Counted from the first letter of the stretch, positions 1 through 12,620 are shown. The stretch is DNA of 64,000 nucleotides from Membranipora membranacea (GCA_914767715.1 OU612071.1:24115681-24179680), one strand, 5' to 3'. Notes: a model not told the origin generated them from the sequence alone. Made by a program: numbers and translations.

Positions 1-716
1 TGATATATCTTGAAAATAGACTGTCATAAATCAACTACCAACATTGTTATCATAATAATAGATGTGAATGACAAGGTTGAGGTATTTCTCACATTTAATA
101 ATTACTATTAGTACTATTATACTTGGTCAAGGATTGATAGGGGGATGGGAAAGTGGTATATATTAAGCCTAAATTCATTTGACTGAATGAAGTTTTCTGC
201 ATGGGTGTGTAAAATAGACTCTCCCAACTCACCCAAGAGCCACTCACAATATTGAACCACATTTATATACTTTTCCTGTGGATTCAAACTCATATCCAAA
301 ACAATGGGCTTTATAAATTTGGAGATATCTGCTCTCATTTTGCTAAAATGATTCATTTGACGTTTTACCTGCACGCAATTATTTGGGACTATAATCAACA
401 ATGGAGAAGTTAAGAAATGCAGAAATTCACAAGTACATAGGAAAATAATTTTAGTCTTGACATTGCTTAATTGCTTAATTTTGACCATCAATCATTGTCA
501 TCACTCTTATTCAATGCCGAGATTATTCAAGATTGACAAATAATAGATGTTACAAGTGTTATCAGCACGGAATTTATTGTTTGATTCTTGTTATGTGTAA
601 TATAATATTTATTGTAAATGAATTTTGTGTTGAATTAATGGGACTGTAATTTTGGAGTTGTTCACTCCTTGGCTCAAATCCCAAATAATAAAATATCCTC
701 TAATTTTCTGTTTTAG

Positions 717-849
717 AATCCGTGATATGTATGGTTCAAAAAGTGCAAATACAATGGTAGCAGATCTGGACTTATTATTGCTGATAATTCGGTTATTAAA
801 GAGAGACTTCAAAAGCACAACTGAACTGTTGATCAACAATACCTCAGCG
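717..849 (+). CDS. Orphan exon-like block, unidentified gene
   Basis: Seen: a pyrimidine-rich tract ending in TTTTAG at 711-716, a 133-nt open block, then the strong donor GTAAGT at 850-855. Read from the second base, the block gives about 44 residues beginning IRDMYGSKSANTMVADLDLL and then a leucine-rich, Lys/Arg-containing segment, with no stop. Good splice signals at both ends and a low-repeat composition favour a real internal exon. I do not recognise the protein, and no partner exon could be joined to it with confidence on either side. It may be a host gene whose other exons lie left of the window, or a relic. The open frame runs on past the donor to position 978, which weakens the case. 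Confidence 0.3.
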
Positions 850-1130
850 GTAAGTAGAGCTACTATCATACAATGTGCCCTAACCTCAACTACTGAGCAC
901 TGGTTTAGTTTTGTGTTTGGTGCAATTCTCGGTGGAATTGCTCAAGGATTTATTTTAAACAATAATTACAAACTATAAATATGGTTCTATTCGTCAGGCA
1001 ATAAATCAATCAATAATTTGACAATATCTTGGCATTTAGTCATAAAATACATAAACATTCAAAATCTTTATAATAAGATCTTACCCTTGGTGCAGATGAC
1101 CTTGAATTCTGTGTGATATTCGGTGTGATA

Positions 1131-1253
1131 TCTCTGTGTATCTAAACTATCTTAGACTTGGTTCCTCGCTGTGAGTCGCGGTATTTGGATCTCTGTGTGT
1201 CTAACTATCTTAGACTAGGTTCCTAGCTGTGAATCACTGTATTTGTATCTCTC
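1131..1253. repeat. Two-unit tandem duplication, about 60 bp
   Basis: Two adjacent units, each starting CTCTGTGT and containing CTAACTATCTTAGACT followed by GGTTCCT and a GTGA(G/A)TC segment. No coding content is seen. The stretch between 850 and 1130 has no recognisable gene. Confidence 0.6.
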
Positions 1254-1335
1254 TGTGTACGTCAAAGCTCTGTTATAGCTGAATGTGTCTAAACGATTTT
1301 AGACAATTTTTCTCTCTGTTGATGTGCATCCTTGG

Positions 1336-1479
1336 GCTGACTGAATCAGATATTTCTCTGATTATATGTATACTCTTATATTTCGTGAACCCGCTCCCTG
1401 GCGCTGACTGAATCAGATAACTCTCTGATTAAGTGTGTAATGCTGCACGTCGTGAACCCGCCTCCTGGCGCTGACTGGA
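1336..1479. repeat. Tandem repeat, 67-bp period
   Basis: Units start at 1336, 1403 and 1470 (the last partial), each opening GCTGACTGAATCAGATA or close to it and closing CGTGAACCCGC(T/C)(C)CTGGC. It lies just beyond the unrelated 60-bp duplication, so this short stretch holds two different small arrays. Confidence 0.65.
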
Positions 1480-1714
1480 TTTTACAAGTGTCAATCAGGC
1501 TATTATAGTGCTGGTTTGCTGTCCTGTTATTGTGCAACGTTTGCATTTACAGGCGTAAAGGTGTTAACCTTGTTATTGGTTTTTTCCTCAATTTCGTCAT
1601 TAATCTGTTTTGATTTGCGTGTTTTGTCAGTTTTAATTAGCTGTCAAAACATGGTTAGTCTGTCCTTTGCTTGACCTTCCCTCATTTTTGTTTTGGTCAT
1701 TTTTAGATAATTTA

Positions 1715-1985
1715 TGGTGTCAAGTGCACCCGTTTACCCGTGGTGCAATCTGTTGGTTTTGTGGTACTGCAATCTTTCCAGAGTTGTTTTGAAGATCTTT
1801 TGTGACTTCTATTGCTCGTTATTTTCAAAGAGCTTATGGTGTCAACTGCACTTGTTTTCTATGGTGCAATATATTGGTTTTCAGATTTTGCAATCTTTCC
1901 AGGGTTGTTTTGAAGATCTTTTGTGACTTCTATTGCTCGTTATTTTCAAATAGCTTATGGCGTCAAGTGCACTTGTTTTCTATGT
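1715..1985. repeat. Minisatellite, 121-122 bp period
   Basis: Two full units and the start of a third begin at 1715, 1837 and 1958. The first two share GTTGTTTTGAAGATCTTTTG and CTATTGCTCGTTATTTTCAA; the third decays after about 30 bp. The overlapping open frames across this array are by-products of the repeat. From about 2000 to 3215 I see only AT-rich sequence with no gene. Confidence 0.75.
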
Positions 1986-3215
1986 TGTTACATTGCCCAG
2001 GTTTCTTGTGGCTATGTAATAATAATTTTAAAATATGTTGTCATGTGCACCTATTTCTATGGTTCGATCTGTTCGGTTTTCCATTTGTGTAGTTCTTGTC
2101 AGGTTGTCACACGTGCCCAGCTGTCTCATGACTTTGAAACAATGGTTGGCTATGTTTCAATAATAATTTGGTGTATCGTTCACTCTACTTTGTCCTGTAT
2201 TACTATTTCCAATCACCATGTAGCTTGTGTCTAGATAAATTCTAATGATGGTTACCTATGATGATTAAGCCTCAACCTAAACTACCCGTCACCATGCACT
2301 GAATGCCCAAGTATGTATCTGTTTGGTCTCAGTTTACCCTATAAGTGAAAGTTGGTTTTAAACTAATTTTGATTTACTCTGTTTGTTTGTATGTTTACAG
2401 GTTGTATGTGGGTTAATGGTGATTTCCTGTCTTCACAGTACAGTGTGCAAGCTCAATTCTCTAAAGAATACTTTACCACACTACTGCTAGAACTTGATCT
2501 CATATCTATAACTTTAAAGTCCTTGATTTTTGTTTAATTTTGTATCATTTGGTTAAAGGTAATGTTCTGATGTCTGGTGACCTGAGATGAACCCTTATAT
2601 TATTGAAAACAATAACAGACAATAATGGATACTTAATTGACAGCTTATTATGTCAATTTGACAATTGACAAATATGTTTAACCCTTGAATTTTGCACTCA
2701 AGATCCATCAATCATAGTTAGTTGATACAAGCTCAGTACAGTTCACTTATTAATAATAAATCATTTGAGAATAAGGATACTTCAATACCGTGTTGTGTAA
2801 GTGATCGTTGCACCTTCGCAAAAAAATATGGCTGCTCTTATACCTTAAGGTAATTACAAAACATGATGTTCTTTATGACGATTACATAAGAAAATGTCAT
2901 CTGACAATGTGAGTAGTACAGATCATGAATAAATTAGAAGTTGCCTTCCCCCGGTTAACTCTTGATGGATTATAGTAATATAACGGCTACAATGGCTTCT
3001 CCAACTTCCAATTTTGTTCAAGGTTTTCTGACCTCAATCTGATGTTGGCCCGAAACAAACACAACACAAATCAATCCAACAGCCAAGCGAATTGAGACAA
3101 AGAACCAATTACCTAACTAGAACAGTGACAAACACATGTCATGCACAGTTCATGCAGCATTACACTTAAAAGCTGGGACATGGAGTTGATAACAGTGTAC
3201 AAGCAAGTGGAAGTC

Positions 3216-3609
3216 CCATAGATTTAAAAACAGTATAGATAGGTCATTGTGTACTCCTGTCTATCCAATAATATGATAGCTACTTTAGCCTCAGATCTTG
3301 GAATTTTAGCAATCTAGACCATAAGGCTGGGTGTCACATGACTGTTGGTAAAACGACCTTCCAGCAAATCATGTTCTTACAACATTGTGATTGGCTCAGA
3401 AGTCGTTTTACTCAGTATAGCCTTCTCTCATTGGACACTTTCTGATAAGGTTAACATCATGAAAGACAAAAGGTGCTGACTATAAACCAACTGGCAGTTA
3501 TGCTATGCATGACGCGACACTGCGGGTGGCACAATGACGATACGGGTGGGGACATAATGCAAAGTTACTGAAGCCCAATGTCCTTTCTATACTGTTTTTA
3601 AATCTATGG
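3216..3609. mobile_element. 394-bp MITE with CCATAG ends
   Basis: Perfect terminal inverted repeats of about 24 bp: the left end reads CCATAGATTTAAAAACAGTA and the right end is its reverse complement, finishing in ATCTATGG. A 6-bp direct repeat GAAGTC flanks the element at 3210-3215 and 3610-3615, the expected target duplication. There is no coding capacity, so it must be moved in trans. The ends resemble those of the 16-kb element at 34,696-51,005: CCATAGAyTTAA, then TAGAyAGG about 12 bp further in. It may be a deletion derivative of the same or a related family. From 3610 to 4700 I see no gene. Confidence 0.75.
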
Positions 3610-4699
3610 GAAGTCCTCACATTAAAATATTGAGGTGGAAATTAATCTGGTAAATAATTGATGACTGGATTTTGATGCCAAATGCTCAACTCCCATCTGT
3701 GACTTGTGGATTTGCAATAAAAACATTTTTTATAGGTCAACGCACAAAAGTGTGTTTAAGTATTTTTTGCGTTTCGCATATATTTTATGTTGAAATGATA
3801 TACATATTCGCTGAGTTTAGTTATTTATCTGAATAGTTCAAAGTTCATATAACACATCATCATTGCGTGTTGATCCGCCATAAACACTTGTTGCCTTCAC
3901 AATACATTCCAGCAGAGCATCCGCCTGGACATGCTGCAGTGCTCATTCCTGATAGCATCAGTAGCGCAGTGAGGCAGTATAGTAGCTTCATTTTCTGTTA
4001 AATACAAAATTGAAGAACATCAGTTGTAATGCTGCTAGACCTATATAATATACTGCGTAAGACTCTTGAAAATTGGTAGAAATCAGTAAAGAATCCTATC
4101 AACATATTTTCCAAATTATGCAAAATAGTTTCTCCACGATTTGGAGAATGAAGTATAATCATACCAATTCCATCAAGGTTAATCGAAAAATTTGGATTAG
4201 ACCATTGCATAACGAAAGGTTAAATTGGTCAATCGGAAGTGGTAACCGATCCTACAGTTCAGCAATGGTCTTATTCAATGTTTATTTTAACCTTGATTTA
4301 CACAAAAGTGGACTGCAATTTGAAAATAGGTAAACAGTGTGGGTTCTCGACAATAATTATGTGGGTTTTTGAAAAATTAATATATACACAATAATGTTGA
4401 TCTGAATTAGCACAAATTTAAGCTATGAAATAATCTAGTTTTCAGTGATTTGCAATGGTTGAAAATATCAACTCACCGAGCCTAGTAGTGTCTTCTGTCG
4501 ATTAACGGGCGTAGGAGTCTTTCAGATAATGATTCATTCAGCTGAGGACAATGTCTTTATATATACAAAATGTTTAACACATTACTAGTAGGTTTCTGGA
4601 ATTAATTGATGGTTATAAATGATGGAAGTCATCAGATTTAGTGCTGGCACTACCTCAATCGTTGTTGATGATCATTTGATTTCATTTCAGAAGCTATCA

Positions 4700-4930
4700 A
4701 TTTGAATCATGTTTATTCTTCATTGAATATTCTAGATATTACGGCTGCGATGGAATTTAAGAAAGCCATAGAAAAAACTTGAAGACGTCATTTATGAAAC
4801 TAGAATATAGGCCTCAATTGGGATGATGATTATGCCAAACTAACAATGACTTCTGCCTCATTAATTTGACATATTGTGACAAATAGTTATTTAGTCAAAT
4901 TGTCTTGTTTTATTTTGCCTGGCAACGATG
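4700..4930 (-). repeat. Diverged inverted copy of the 7.8-kb repeat
   Basis: Read on the minus strand, this stretch matches 7,790-7,940 and its duplicate at about 8,690-8,840. Shared blocks include GAAAGCCATA, ACTTGAAGA(T/C)GTCAT, AGAATATAGGC and GGGATGATGATTATGC. It is clearly more diverged than the two tandem copies are from each other, so it is an older member of the same dispersed family. Confidence 0.6.
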
Positions 4931-6339
4931 ACGTTCAAGCTATGTAAGCCGAAATGGAGGTAAATCTCATATGGCAACTAATAATAGACTGATTAAAAAA
5001 TGATTGATAATAATATGGCCTCCATTGGTTGGTAGTTTGTATATTTTGAGGTAGAAAAACAACGCGTTTTTGAAGGTGGTGAGATTGCAGCCATTCAATT
5101 AAGAAATTAAGAAACTTGCACAATATGCCCATCTCGAAGCTTCATGTGTCCTTTTTGAAAAAAATTATAATAACTTATCAAGGTGCTATTTTCCAACTCG
5201 CATCACATAGCTGACCTTATATTTCTGGATGGATTTAAACCATTTGAAATTTAAAAAATGTCAATAAAACCATAGCCTACTATTTTCACTGGGGGTTGAT
5301 TGCAATGTCATGGTGTTGTCCCGGATACTGCTAACAGATTAGATAAAAATCCAAGCATTCAAGGATTATCTAGATGTCTTGAGGACATGAGCATGGTTAA
5401 GTCAACAATCAAATGTGCTACACAAGCTAAGTCAAACCTTGTGCTGATATTGCTAGACTGAGCCAAGTAGCATAATTAACCTTGTGCTATCCCACTCACT
5501 GGATGGCTGACAGGCTATGTGTTGTGGTGGAACCCTATTATAGAAATTTGATTCACTACTTAAAACTATGTCAAGAGTTGGCAAGAGTTGGCAAGAGTTG
5601 GCAGTATGGGGTGTGCTGTATCATAGTTGCTATCGGTTATCGTCATGCGGGTTGTGATACAAAGTTCAAAAGGTGATGAAGGCCTTTATGGATGATATTA
5701 CTATGAAATTCCAGATAACGCTCAAGCAGTAGCCTACATCTGTTAGTAGTGTACAGGCACAACTGCAAATTGCAGTACAATGCTTCATCTGCAGTCAACT
5801 CTCAACAACCAATCAGGCTGCAGGATATTGCAACGTGTTATTATTGCTTATTATTTATGTTCTTGGCTTTGATGTACAAGACAAGATAAAATAAGTACAT
5901 ATAGTTAACACATCATGGTCTGACGGTTATACAATGGATTTAAGGACGGCTGCATGCTGTACTCATGCTGATGAAGAAGAAGATAAAAGTCTTCATTCAC
6001 CTTGACCAAGGAACAAGGGGAACTCCTTGGTTGGACTAAAAAAACGAGTAATTCAATGGCATTTTTATCGAGACCCTGGCCAGTGCTAACATTGCATTGT
6101 TTAGAACCATTTGTTGCTCACTTTCTACTTTCTACAGGATGGCGTGTGAAAATGGACCAGCTGAGGATTGCCCTGCTGGCAATGTAAGTGTGGGCTCTTC
6201 AAGTTGAACAACCTGGTTGGAAGAGTTTGAGGCATTTGCCGATCCAAATGTATTTTAAACTTGCCAGGGAAGAAAGAAAAGACATGCATGGTGATTATCA
6301 CCTCTACTAACAAAATGGATGTTAACGATTGAGGTATAC
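4931..6339. other. Non-coding interval
   Basis: No convincing gene. The only structure noted is a triplicated 11-bp motif AGAGTTGGCAA around 5,572-5,602. Open frames here are short and lack splice or family support. Confidence 0.5.
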
Positions 6340-6900
6340 AGTACTCAGTATACATTATACAGTACACAGTACTCAGTACTCAGCACGCAGTATGCAGTAA
6401 ACAGTACTCAGTACTCAGTGTAAAGTATACAGTATACAGTAATCATCAGTACTCAGTACACAGTACTCAGTACTCAGTACTCAGTACTCAGTACTCAGTA
6501 CTCAGTACTCAGTACTCAGTACACATTACACATTACACATCACACAGTACACATTAAACAGTATGCAGTATACAGTACACAGTACTCAGTACTCAGTACT
6601 CAGTACTCAGTACTCAGTACTCAGTACTCAGTACTCAGTACACATTACACATTACACATTACACATTACACATCACACATCACACATTAAACAGTATACA
6701 GTATACAGTATACAGTACTCAGTACACAGTACTCAGTACACAGTACACAGTACACAGTACACAGTACACAGTACACAGTACACAGTACACATTACACATT
6801 ACACATCACACAGTACACATTAAACAGTACACAGTAGACAGTATACAATATTCAGTATTCAGTACTCAGTACTCAGTACTCAGTACTGATTATTCAGTAT
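6340..6900. repeat. Heptanucleotide satellite (CAGTACT)n with variants
   Basis: About 560 bp built almost wholly of 7-bp units. Three main unit types occur in blocks: CAGTACT, CAGTACA and CATTACA/CATCACA, with interspersed CAGTATA. The block order (CAGTACT run, CATTACA run, CAGTACT run, CATTACA run, CAGTACA run, CATTACA run) indicates higher-order duplication of a composite of blocks as well as simple slippage. Because 7 is not a multiple of 3, each frame gives a seven-residue peptide repeat; this produces a spurious ORF. Confidence 0.95.
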
Positions 6901-6999
6901 ACAGTCAATAAAATCACTGTCACTGTCATTCTCACTGTCAAATACCAGTATGTTGGTTAAAATCACAAGGGTCAGTCACTCACCACATCTTGACAGCGA

Positions 7000-7187
7000 A
7001 ATAGTGTGTGCCTTAAGGGCGAGGCTGCAATGACTTCGCCAATTCACTCTCAGTTTGTAGGTAGGTAGGAGCACACCTGGGACTCCAATAACTCCCAGTA
7101 GTCAGTGGACTGCAGTGGGATTCGAACCAACAACCTTCAACACTTGCATGCTAAAGGACCGGCGCTCTAACCACCAAGGCACCTCCT
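7000..7187 (-). repeat. tRNA-derived SINE-like element
   Basis: On the minus strand the first about 75 bases (7,187 down to about 7,112) look like a tRNA. They hold an A-box-like GGTGGTTAGAGCGC and a B-box GGTTCGAATCCCAC, with spacing and an anticodon-loop region containing AGC. A body without tRNA character follows to about 7,000. No CCA-side acceptor pairing is evident, so it reads as a SINE head and not a working tRNA gene. A truncated copy of the tRNA-like part recurs at about 8,025-8,085 as part of the tandem duplication. Confidence 0.5.
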
Positions 7188-8024
7188 ACTCTTATACAAT
7201 GCTTGTATGCATACATTAAAAACAATAAGAAAAAATTTCCAGGAAATCAAAGCCCTAATTACAAAACACACATGCCGTTGTAGAGTGTATCCCCCGGGAA
7301 AGGCTTCACTGACTAAACAGAATTCAAGGAGCCGGTGGGCAACAGTGGGAATGCACACTTAGACCTTCTACTCATCAGTTATTACACCAACCATGCTATA
7401 AGCTTCAGACCTTTTATTTATGAGTAGCATAACATTGTTGCTTACAACCATCACAAGTGACCTGGAGGCTGCCATACAACCAGACTTAGACTCAAACTCG
7501 AAGAAGTTATCACAGAAAACAAAATGCAACAGATGTATGGCTTATTGATTTTTGAAATTTGCAAGTCACAACTGAGTCACACACAGATTCCTCATTTTTT
7601 GCAACATTCACACAAAGTATTAGGAAATTTTTGTCAGATTTCAACACTTGGTTAGCCTCATACCAATAACAACAACGATAACTAGTTAAACACCTGATAC
7701 AAATTATAGATATTTTATTTGACACTTCAGATGCCAGGCACATTAAAGCAGGACAATTTGAAAGACAATTTGCCACAACATGTCAAATCAATATGGCAGA
7801 AGTTGTTGTAGTTTCGCATAATCATCATCCCAAATGACGCCTATATTCTATTTTCATAATAATGACATCTTCAAGTTTGTTTTATGGCTTTCTCAAATTC
7901 CAGCAGTAGTATGTGAATTATTCAATGTTGAATAAACAGGATGCCAATTAATGAGCGCTGATATATTGGCCAATAAAGTGCCAATACACTTTAAAATCTT
8001 ATTTTGGATTTATTATAATAAACC
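7129..8024. repeat. 896-bp tandem duplication, copy 1
   Basis: First of two head-to-tail copies. It begins ACAACCTTCAACACTTGCAT inside the tRNA-like sequence and ends at ATTTATTATAATAAACC. No gene is recognised inside. Two minus-strand open frames (63 and 88 residues) occur in both copies only because the copies are nearly identical. Confidence 0.9.
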
Positions 8025-8920
8025 GACAACCTTCAACACTTGCATGCTGAAGGACCGGCGCTCTAACCACTAAGGCACCTACTACTCATATACAGTGCTT
8101 GTATGCATGCATTAAAAACAATAAGAAAAAATTTCCAGGAAATCAAAGCCCTTATTACAAAACACACATGCCGTTGTAGAGTGTATCCCCCGGGAAAGGC
8201 TTCACTGACTAAACAGAATTCAAGAAGCCAGTGGGCAACAGTGGGAATGCACACTTAGACCTTCTATCCATCAGTTATTACACCAACCATGCTATAAGCT
8301 TCAGACCTTTTATTTATGAGTAGCATAACATTGTTGCTTACAACCATCACGAGTGACCTGGAGGCTGCCACACAACCAGACTTAGACTCAAACTCGAAGA
8401 AGTTATCACAGAAAACAAAATGCAACAGATATATGGCTTATTGATTTTTGAAATTTGCAAGTCACAACTGAGTCACACACAGATGCCTCATTTTTTGCAA
8501 CATTCACACAAAGTATTAGGAAATTTGTGTCAGATTTCAACACTTGGTTAGCCTCATACCAATAACAACAACGATAAATAGTTAAACACCTGATACGAAT
8601 TATAGATATTTTATTTGACACTTCAGATGCCAGGCACATTAAAGCAGGACAATTTGAAAAACAATTTGCCACAACATGTCAAATCAATATGGCAGAAGTT
8701 GTTGTAGTTTCGCATAATCATCATCCCAAATGACGCCTATATTCTATTTTCATAATAATGACATCTTCAAGTTTATTTTATGGCTTTCTCAAATTCCAGC
8801 AGTAGTATGTGAATTATTCAATGTTGAATAAACAGGATGCCAATTAATGAGCGCTGATATATTGGCCAATAAAGTGCCAAAACACTTTAAAATCTTATTT
8901 TGGATTTATTATATTAAATC
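8025..8920. repeat. 896-bp tandem duplication, copy 2
   Basis: Second copy, offset from the first by 896 bp throughout, with only scattered substitutions by eye (a few per 100 bp or fewer) and no large indels. The low divergence implies a recent duplication or an assembly-level doubling of one locus. Confidence 0.9.
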
Positions 8921-11900
8921 ACTTAGTGATCACTATATTATTTATTTTTATCTAAATAAATCATGCAACCTTGCTTTCAGCGAGAGGCTCAACTACATCT
9001 TAATTGAAACAAATGGCTATTCAGTTATTCAGAATCAGGATCCGGACACTAAATAGGATATTTCTAGGCAAAATTGTGTATAGGAAATTTAGAATAGAGA
9101 ATTGCGGCATAATCGTAAGTAGACATCATAAGTATCATCTCCGTCAGTATATCTAGCAAATCTATAAGTACAGAAATGTAAATAATTTTTACCAGTAATC
9201 AGTGACAGTATTCATTGATTCAAACCCTGCATCGGAGACAAGCGTGATTAAAAATAAATCCAAGCAAAGATGCAAATTATTTATGGATTAACTTTGTACG
9301 CTGGTGTCAAGTACTCCATGGTATCACAGAGTAAGGACATATCCTTACACTGTGATGGTATACAGAATCTGTACACCATTGTACTGATAATTAAACCATG
9401 ATTTGTGGGCTTTGTAACTCACGCTATGTTATTTTCTATATTACAGGTTCACAACCAGCTGGATTATTAATTGCATAAAAATTATCTTCCTCTTATCACA
9501 AGAAAACCACAGTAAGTCATGGAACCATGTCATTTAAATTAGGGGTAAGAGTTGCAGTTCGAGGGTGTACCTAGGAAATTTTCAAATCAAATTCGCATGT
9601 GAGTAGGAGGAAAGTTAGTAGACTTTGATGCAAGAAAATTGATTTTAAATCTTGAAATTATTGAAGAAAAATTTATTTTTTTTTGTTATTACTTGGAATT
9701 CTCATAATCGCTTGCACCAAACATCAGAGTAAGGCTTATGTGAAATTAGATCCAAAATTAAGACTTAGTTGAAATAGTTCAAATCTCATCTTGCTGGGAT
9801 CACCACCAACGGAGATAACTGGCAAAAGAAAGTTCAGTGACTTACCGGCAATTGGTAATCAGTATGAGGTAGCATCATAATGTCAAGGCTTTATTTATTT
9901 TCCATAGAGATTTCACTGCTTGTTCATATCTGAGGGCCTCAGGATCTCATGGCTACAAATAAAAAAGGTTTCAACATTTTCAAGGGCTTGAGTTGGTACA
10001 TCCTTGAGCTACATATTTAGAGATGGTTTCGGACTTTCTGTGCTTATAATGAACAAATTAATAATGTAAGGTATATATTAAAAGGGAAGTCAATTGGTTG
10101 TTTACGACGTCCCTGAGTAATGATGTCTGCTAGTTGATAGCCTGTGGCTCCACTTTTTGGTTAAACAGAACTTGGTTTTACTAGTTTTATTCACTTTGAT
10201 ATGTAAGTTAGTCTGAGGATTGAAGTCCTTGTCATGTTGTGACTACCACGACAGCCATGGATTGCAACAAAGGACTCACAAAAGAAAGGTATTTTAAATT
10301 GAACAACTCTACTAAAACATAAGACAATTCAAAATTGCCCAATTTCCTTTTAAGATAATTAATTGATAATAGAGCTGAAGCTGTAGGCAAGTGATGGAAT
10401 CCCAGTTTTGATGAAGGTTTATGAACAGGATTAGTGGTGATCCCCAAAATGCTTGGATTCTTACCAACGCGGTCCTAGACCTCACCATGAAAAACTTAAG
10501 CCAGTTGATCAGTTTTATAGAATAAGACAAGAAACCATCTTTTACTGCTAGCCAGAGATGGGTTTCTCAGCCCATAGTTGTAATTTGTGATCGTATTGAA
10601 GTAGATGACAGCAGTTTTAATAATAGGATAAGGACAGGACAATTGAAATGGTCATTATTAACTTACCTTGGGTTTCTGTAGTTGTAGTAGTGAGGCATTA
10701 ACTGACCACTCACCGGGATGCAGGGTGTTTTGACGGCCTAAAACAAGATTGGTTTATAGTGATTTGAATGAATTGTACAGAAATGTGGGTGCCTCAGAAT
10801 GCCTAATCACCCTCATACTGGGAAATCTAGTATGATGGATAGGGTTTCCCATTCACTATATGATTGGGCCTAAGTCACAAGCGACTATGGTATATCATAG
10901 TGCATTATAAAAGTGAGCCTATCTAACTCAATCAGGGGATAAGGAAAATGGGAGGGGACACCTGCCTTGGTTGGTTATTGAATCCAATCCATACTTTAAT
11001 ATCAATTGACATGATTAACATCATTAACATAAAGTACACCTATGCTGTAGTATGTTGGATAGGCCCTGGGGGCCGATGTCAGGGAGACATGCCCCAATGC
11101 ACCTATGAGAGGTGTGTAACAAAAGGCCTTTTGTTTGGTGAACAAAGGAGTACAATGGCAGGCAAAGTGTGCTTGTCTGAATGCATGTTGGGTTCATGTG
11201 ATTGCATGCTGGGGCGTGTGTATGCTAGGCTCAGCTCTCTACTTTTGCTACACTCATTTGTGGGTATACACAATCCACCCGCTGCTACGATATGTAGGAA
11301 CTACTGGTATAGGGTATTTCACAACTGTAATTTATTTTGTAATGTGATTTTGTGAAGGCCGGATTAACATGTGCTGCAATCATGGGGTTGGTCCTATCTG
11401 CTTCTCCACTGTAAGTACAATGTCACCATGGGAAGGTTTCTAATTATCAGACTGCCCTTGATCTTAACAACATGATTGGAAATGATTTGAATGCTGGCAA
11501 CAACTTTAGTGCTAACTGTAACTAACTATATTCACCACTATATGCTCTGCTAGTACTTGCTGTCACCTCTTTGGGATGATCTAGTATGTGTTAACTTTAA
11601 ACTTACTCATTATGGATGGGGAGGCTCAATCAGAATATCCAACTCCAAAACCAGTGTCTGGACTGGGAATAACTACTCCTTGTCAGTTTCAGCTCCAAAG
11701 AAAAAGAGTTTGCAGTCTTGCTGTTGTGTTGGCAAACACCCACTTCCTATTTAACTTTTAGAGATTCCATTTTTTTACGGATTCATTTGAATTGAGAGTT
11801 GTCTTGTGTTTAAATAAGAGGACACAATATGTAAATTTTTGAAAGGTGGTAAGTAAATTTTATATTGTATTACAAGGAGTTTTACTCCTTGGTGCGTATA

Positions 11901-12485
11901 TCTACAGATAAATGATTAAATTGAATACAGTTATAATATTATGAAGTGAGTGTAAGGTAATTTATCATTGAGAGAAACAGAACTTGGTGAAATTTTTGAG
12001 AAAAATCTGACCCCTGCATTGTAACCCGTGTGTCTTTTCTGGCGTCACTTTTTGCAATGACTTGCATCGGGTGACACAATTATAGTTTCAGGTGACAAAA
12101 TGCTGACAAAAGCAGGTCAATTTAGACTTGCAACAGGGCAGAGATTGAGCAGGAAGTGAGCAGGACAATACTTGACGAGGCTTATGGTTAGAGCCAGTGA
12201 GGGGATTTTGTAGGAGCTGCTAGCACGCCTAAAGCTGTACTGTACAACCTAGAGATATGGGATTCAATGATTAGGATGGACAACCAGGAACACAAGGTGG
12301 ACAAGATGACCTGGAGCAGCTGGAGACTAACAATGAGGGAGCGGAGTCAGTTGAGCGTCAGATGCAGCAGACCAATTTGGAGCGTCAGGACAAGCAGAAA
12401 CAAAGGATAATGAACACTGGGAGAGGTTGGCGACCTCCAGTACCCAGGCTAGCCATAATTTTACGGACTACAGGAACAAGGCGAC
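8921..12485. other. Non-coding interval
   Basis: No gene supported. A small hairpin ACAAGGAGTtttACTCCTTGG occurs at about 11,874; similar ACTCCTTGGT hairpins recur near 38.7 and 39.2 kb. The 135-residue open frame at 10,948-11,355 is cysteine-rich but has no recognisable domain. Confidence 0.4.
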
Positions 12486-12620
12486 ATGCCAGATCATGTG
12501 ACATGTCATTGCAATCGAGGACGATTGCAACCAAGGGGTGCAGATGTTGCATCTAGATGCCAGATCATGTGACATGTCATAGCAATCGAGGACGATTGCA
12601 ACTAAGGGAGTGCAGCCGGT
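12486..12620. repeat. 71-bp tandem duplication with internal dyads
   Basis: Units begin at 12,486 and 12,557. Each contains ATGCCAGATCATGTGACATG and the dyad GCAATCgaggaCGATTGC. A second small duplication follows at about 12,790-12,845, where TTGCGGCCGATCAACCCT occurs twice. Confidence 0.7.

Noticed and set aside
117-491. 124-residue minus-strand ORF
   Set aside because: Some protein-like stretches, but no recognisable domain, no convincing paired splice sites, and a start in AT-rich simple sequence.
1714-2234. Three overlapping plus-strand ORFs
   Set aside because: They fall across the 121-122-bp minisatellite and repeat one another in shifted frames.
6563-6823. 86-residue plus-strand ORF of heptapeptide repeats
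   Set aside because: Direct translation of the 7-bp satellite; every frame of such a repeat gives a periodic peptide.
7112-7187. Functional tRNA gene (Ala-like)
   Set aside because: A- and B-boxes are present but acceptor-stem pairing is not, and a SINE-like body follows.
7167-8672. Paired 63- and 88-residue minus-strand ORFs
   Set aside because: They recur only because the 896-bp segment is duplicated; no domain or splice support.
10948-11355. 135-residue Cys-containing plus-strand ORF
   Set aside because: Cysteines come from repeated TGCATG/TGTG tracts; no signal peptide, motif or exon structure.
12270-12556. Gln/Glu-rich open stretch resembling a coiled coil
   Set aside because: It runs directly into the 71-bp tandem duplication and lacks a reliable start, donor or family match.
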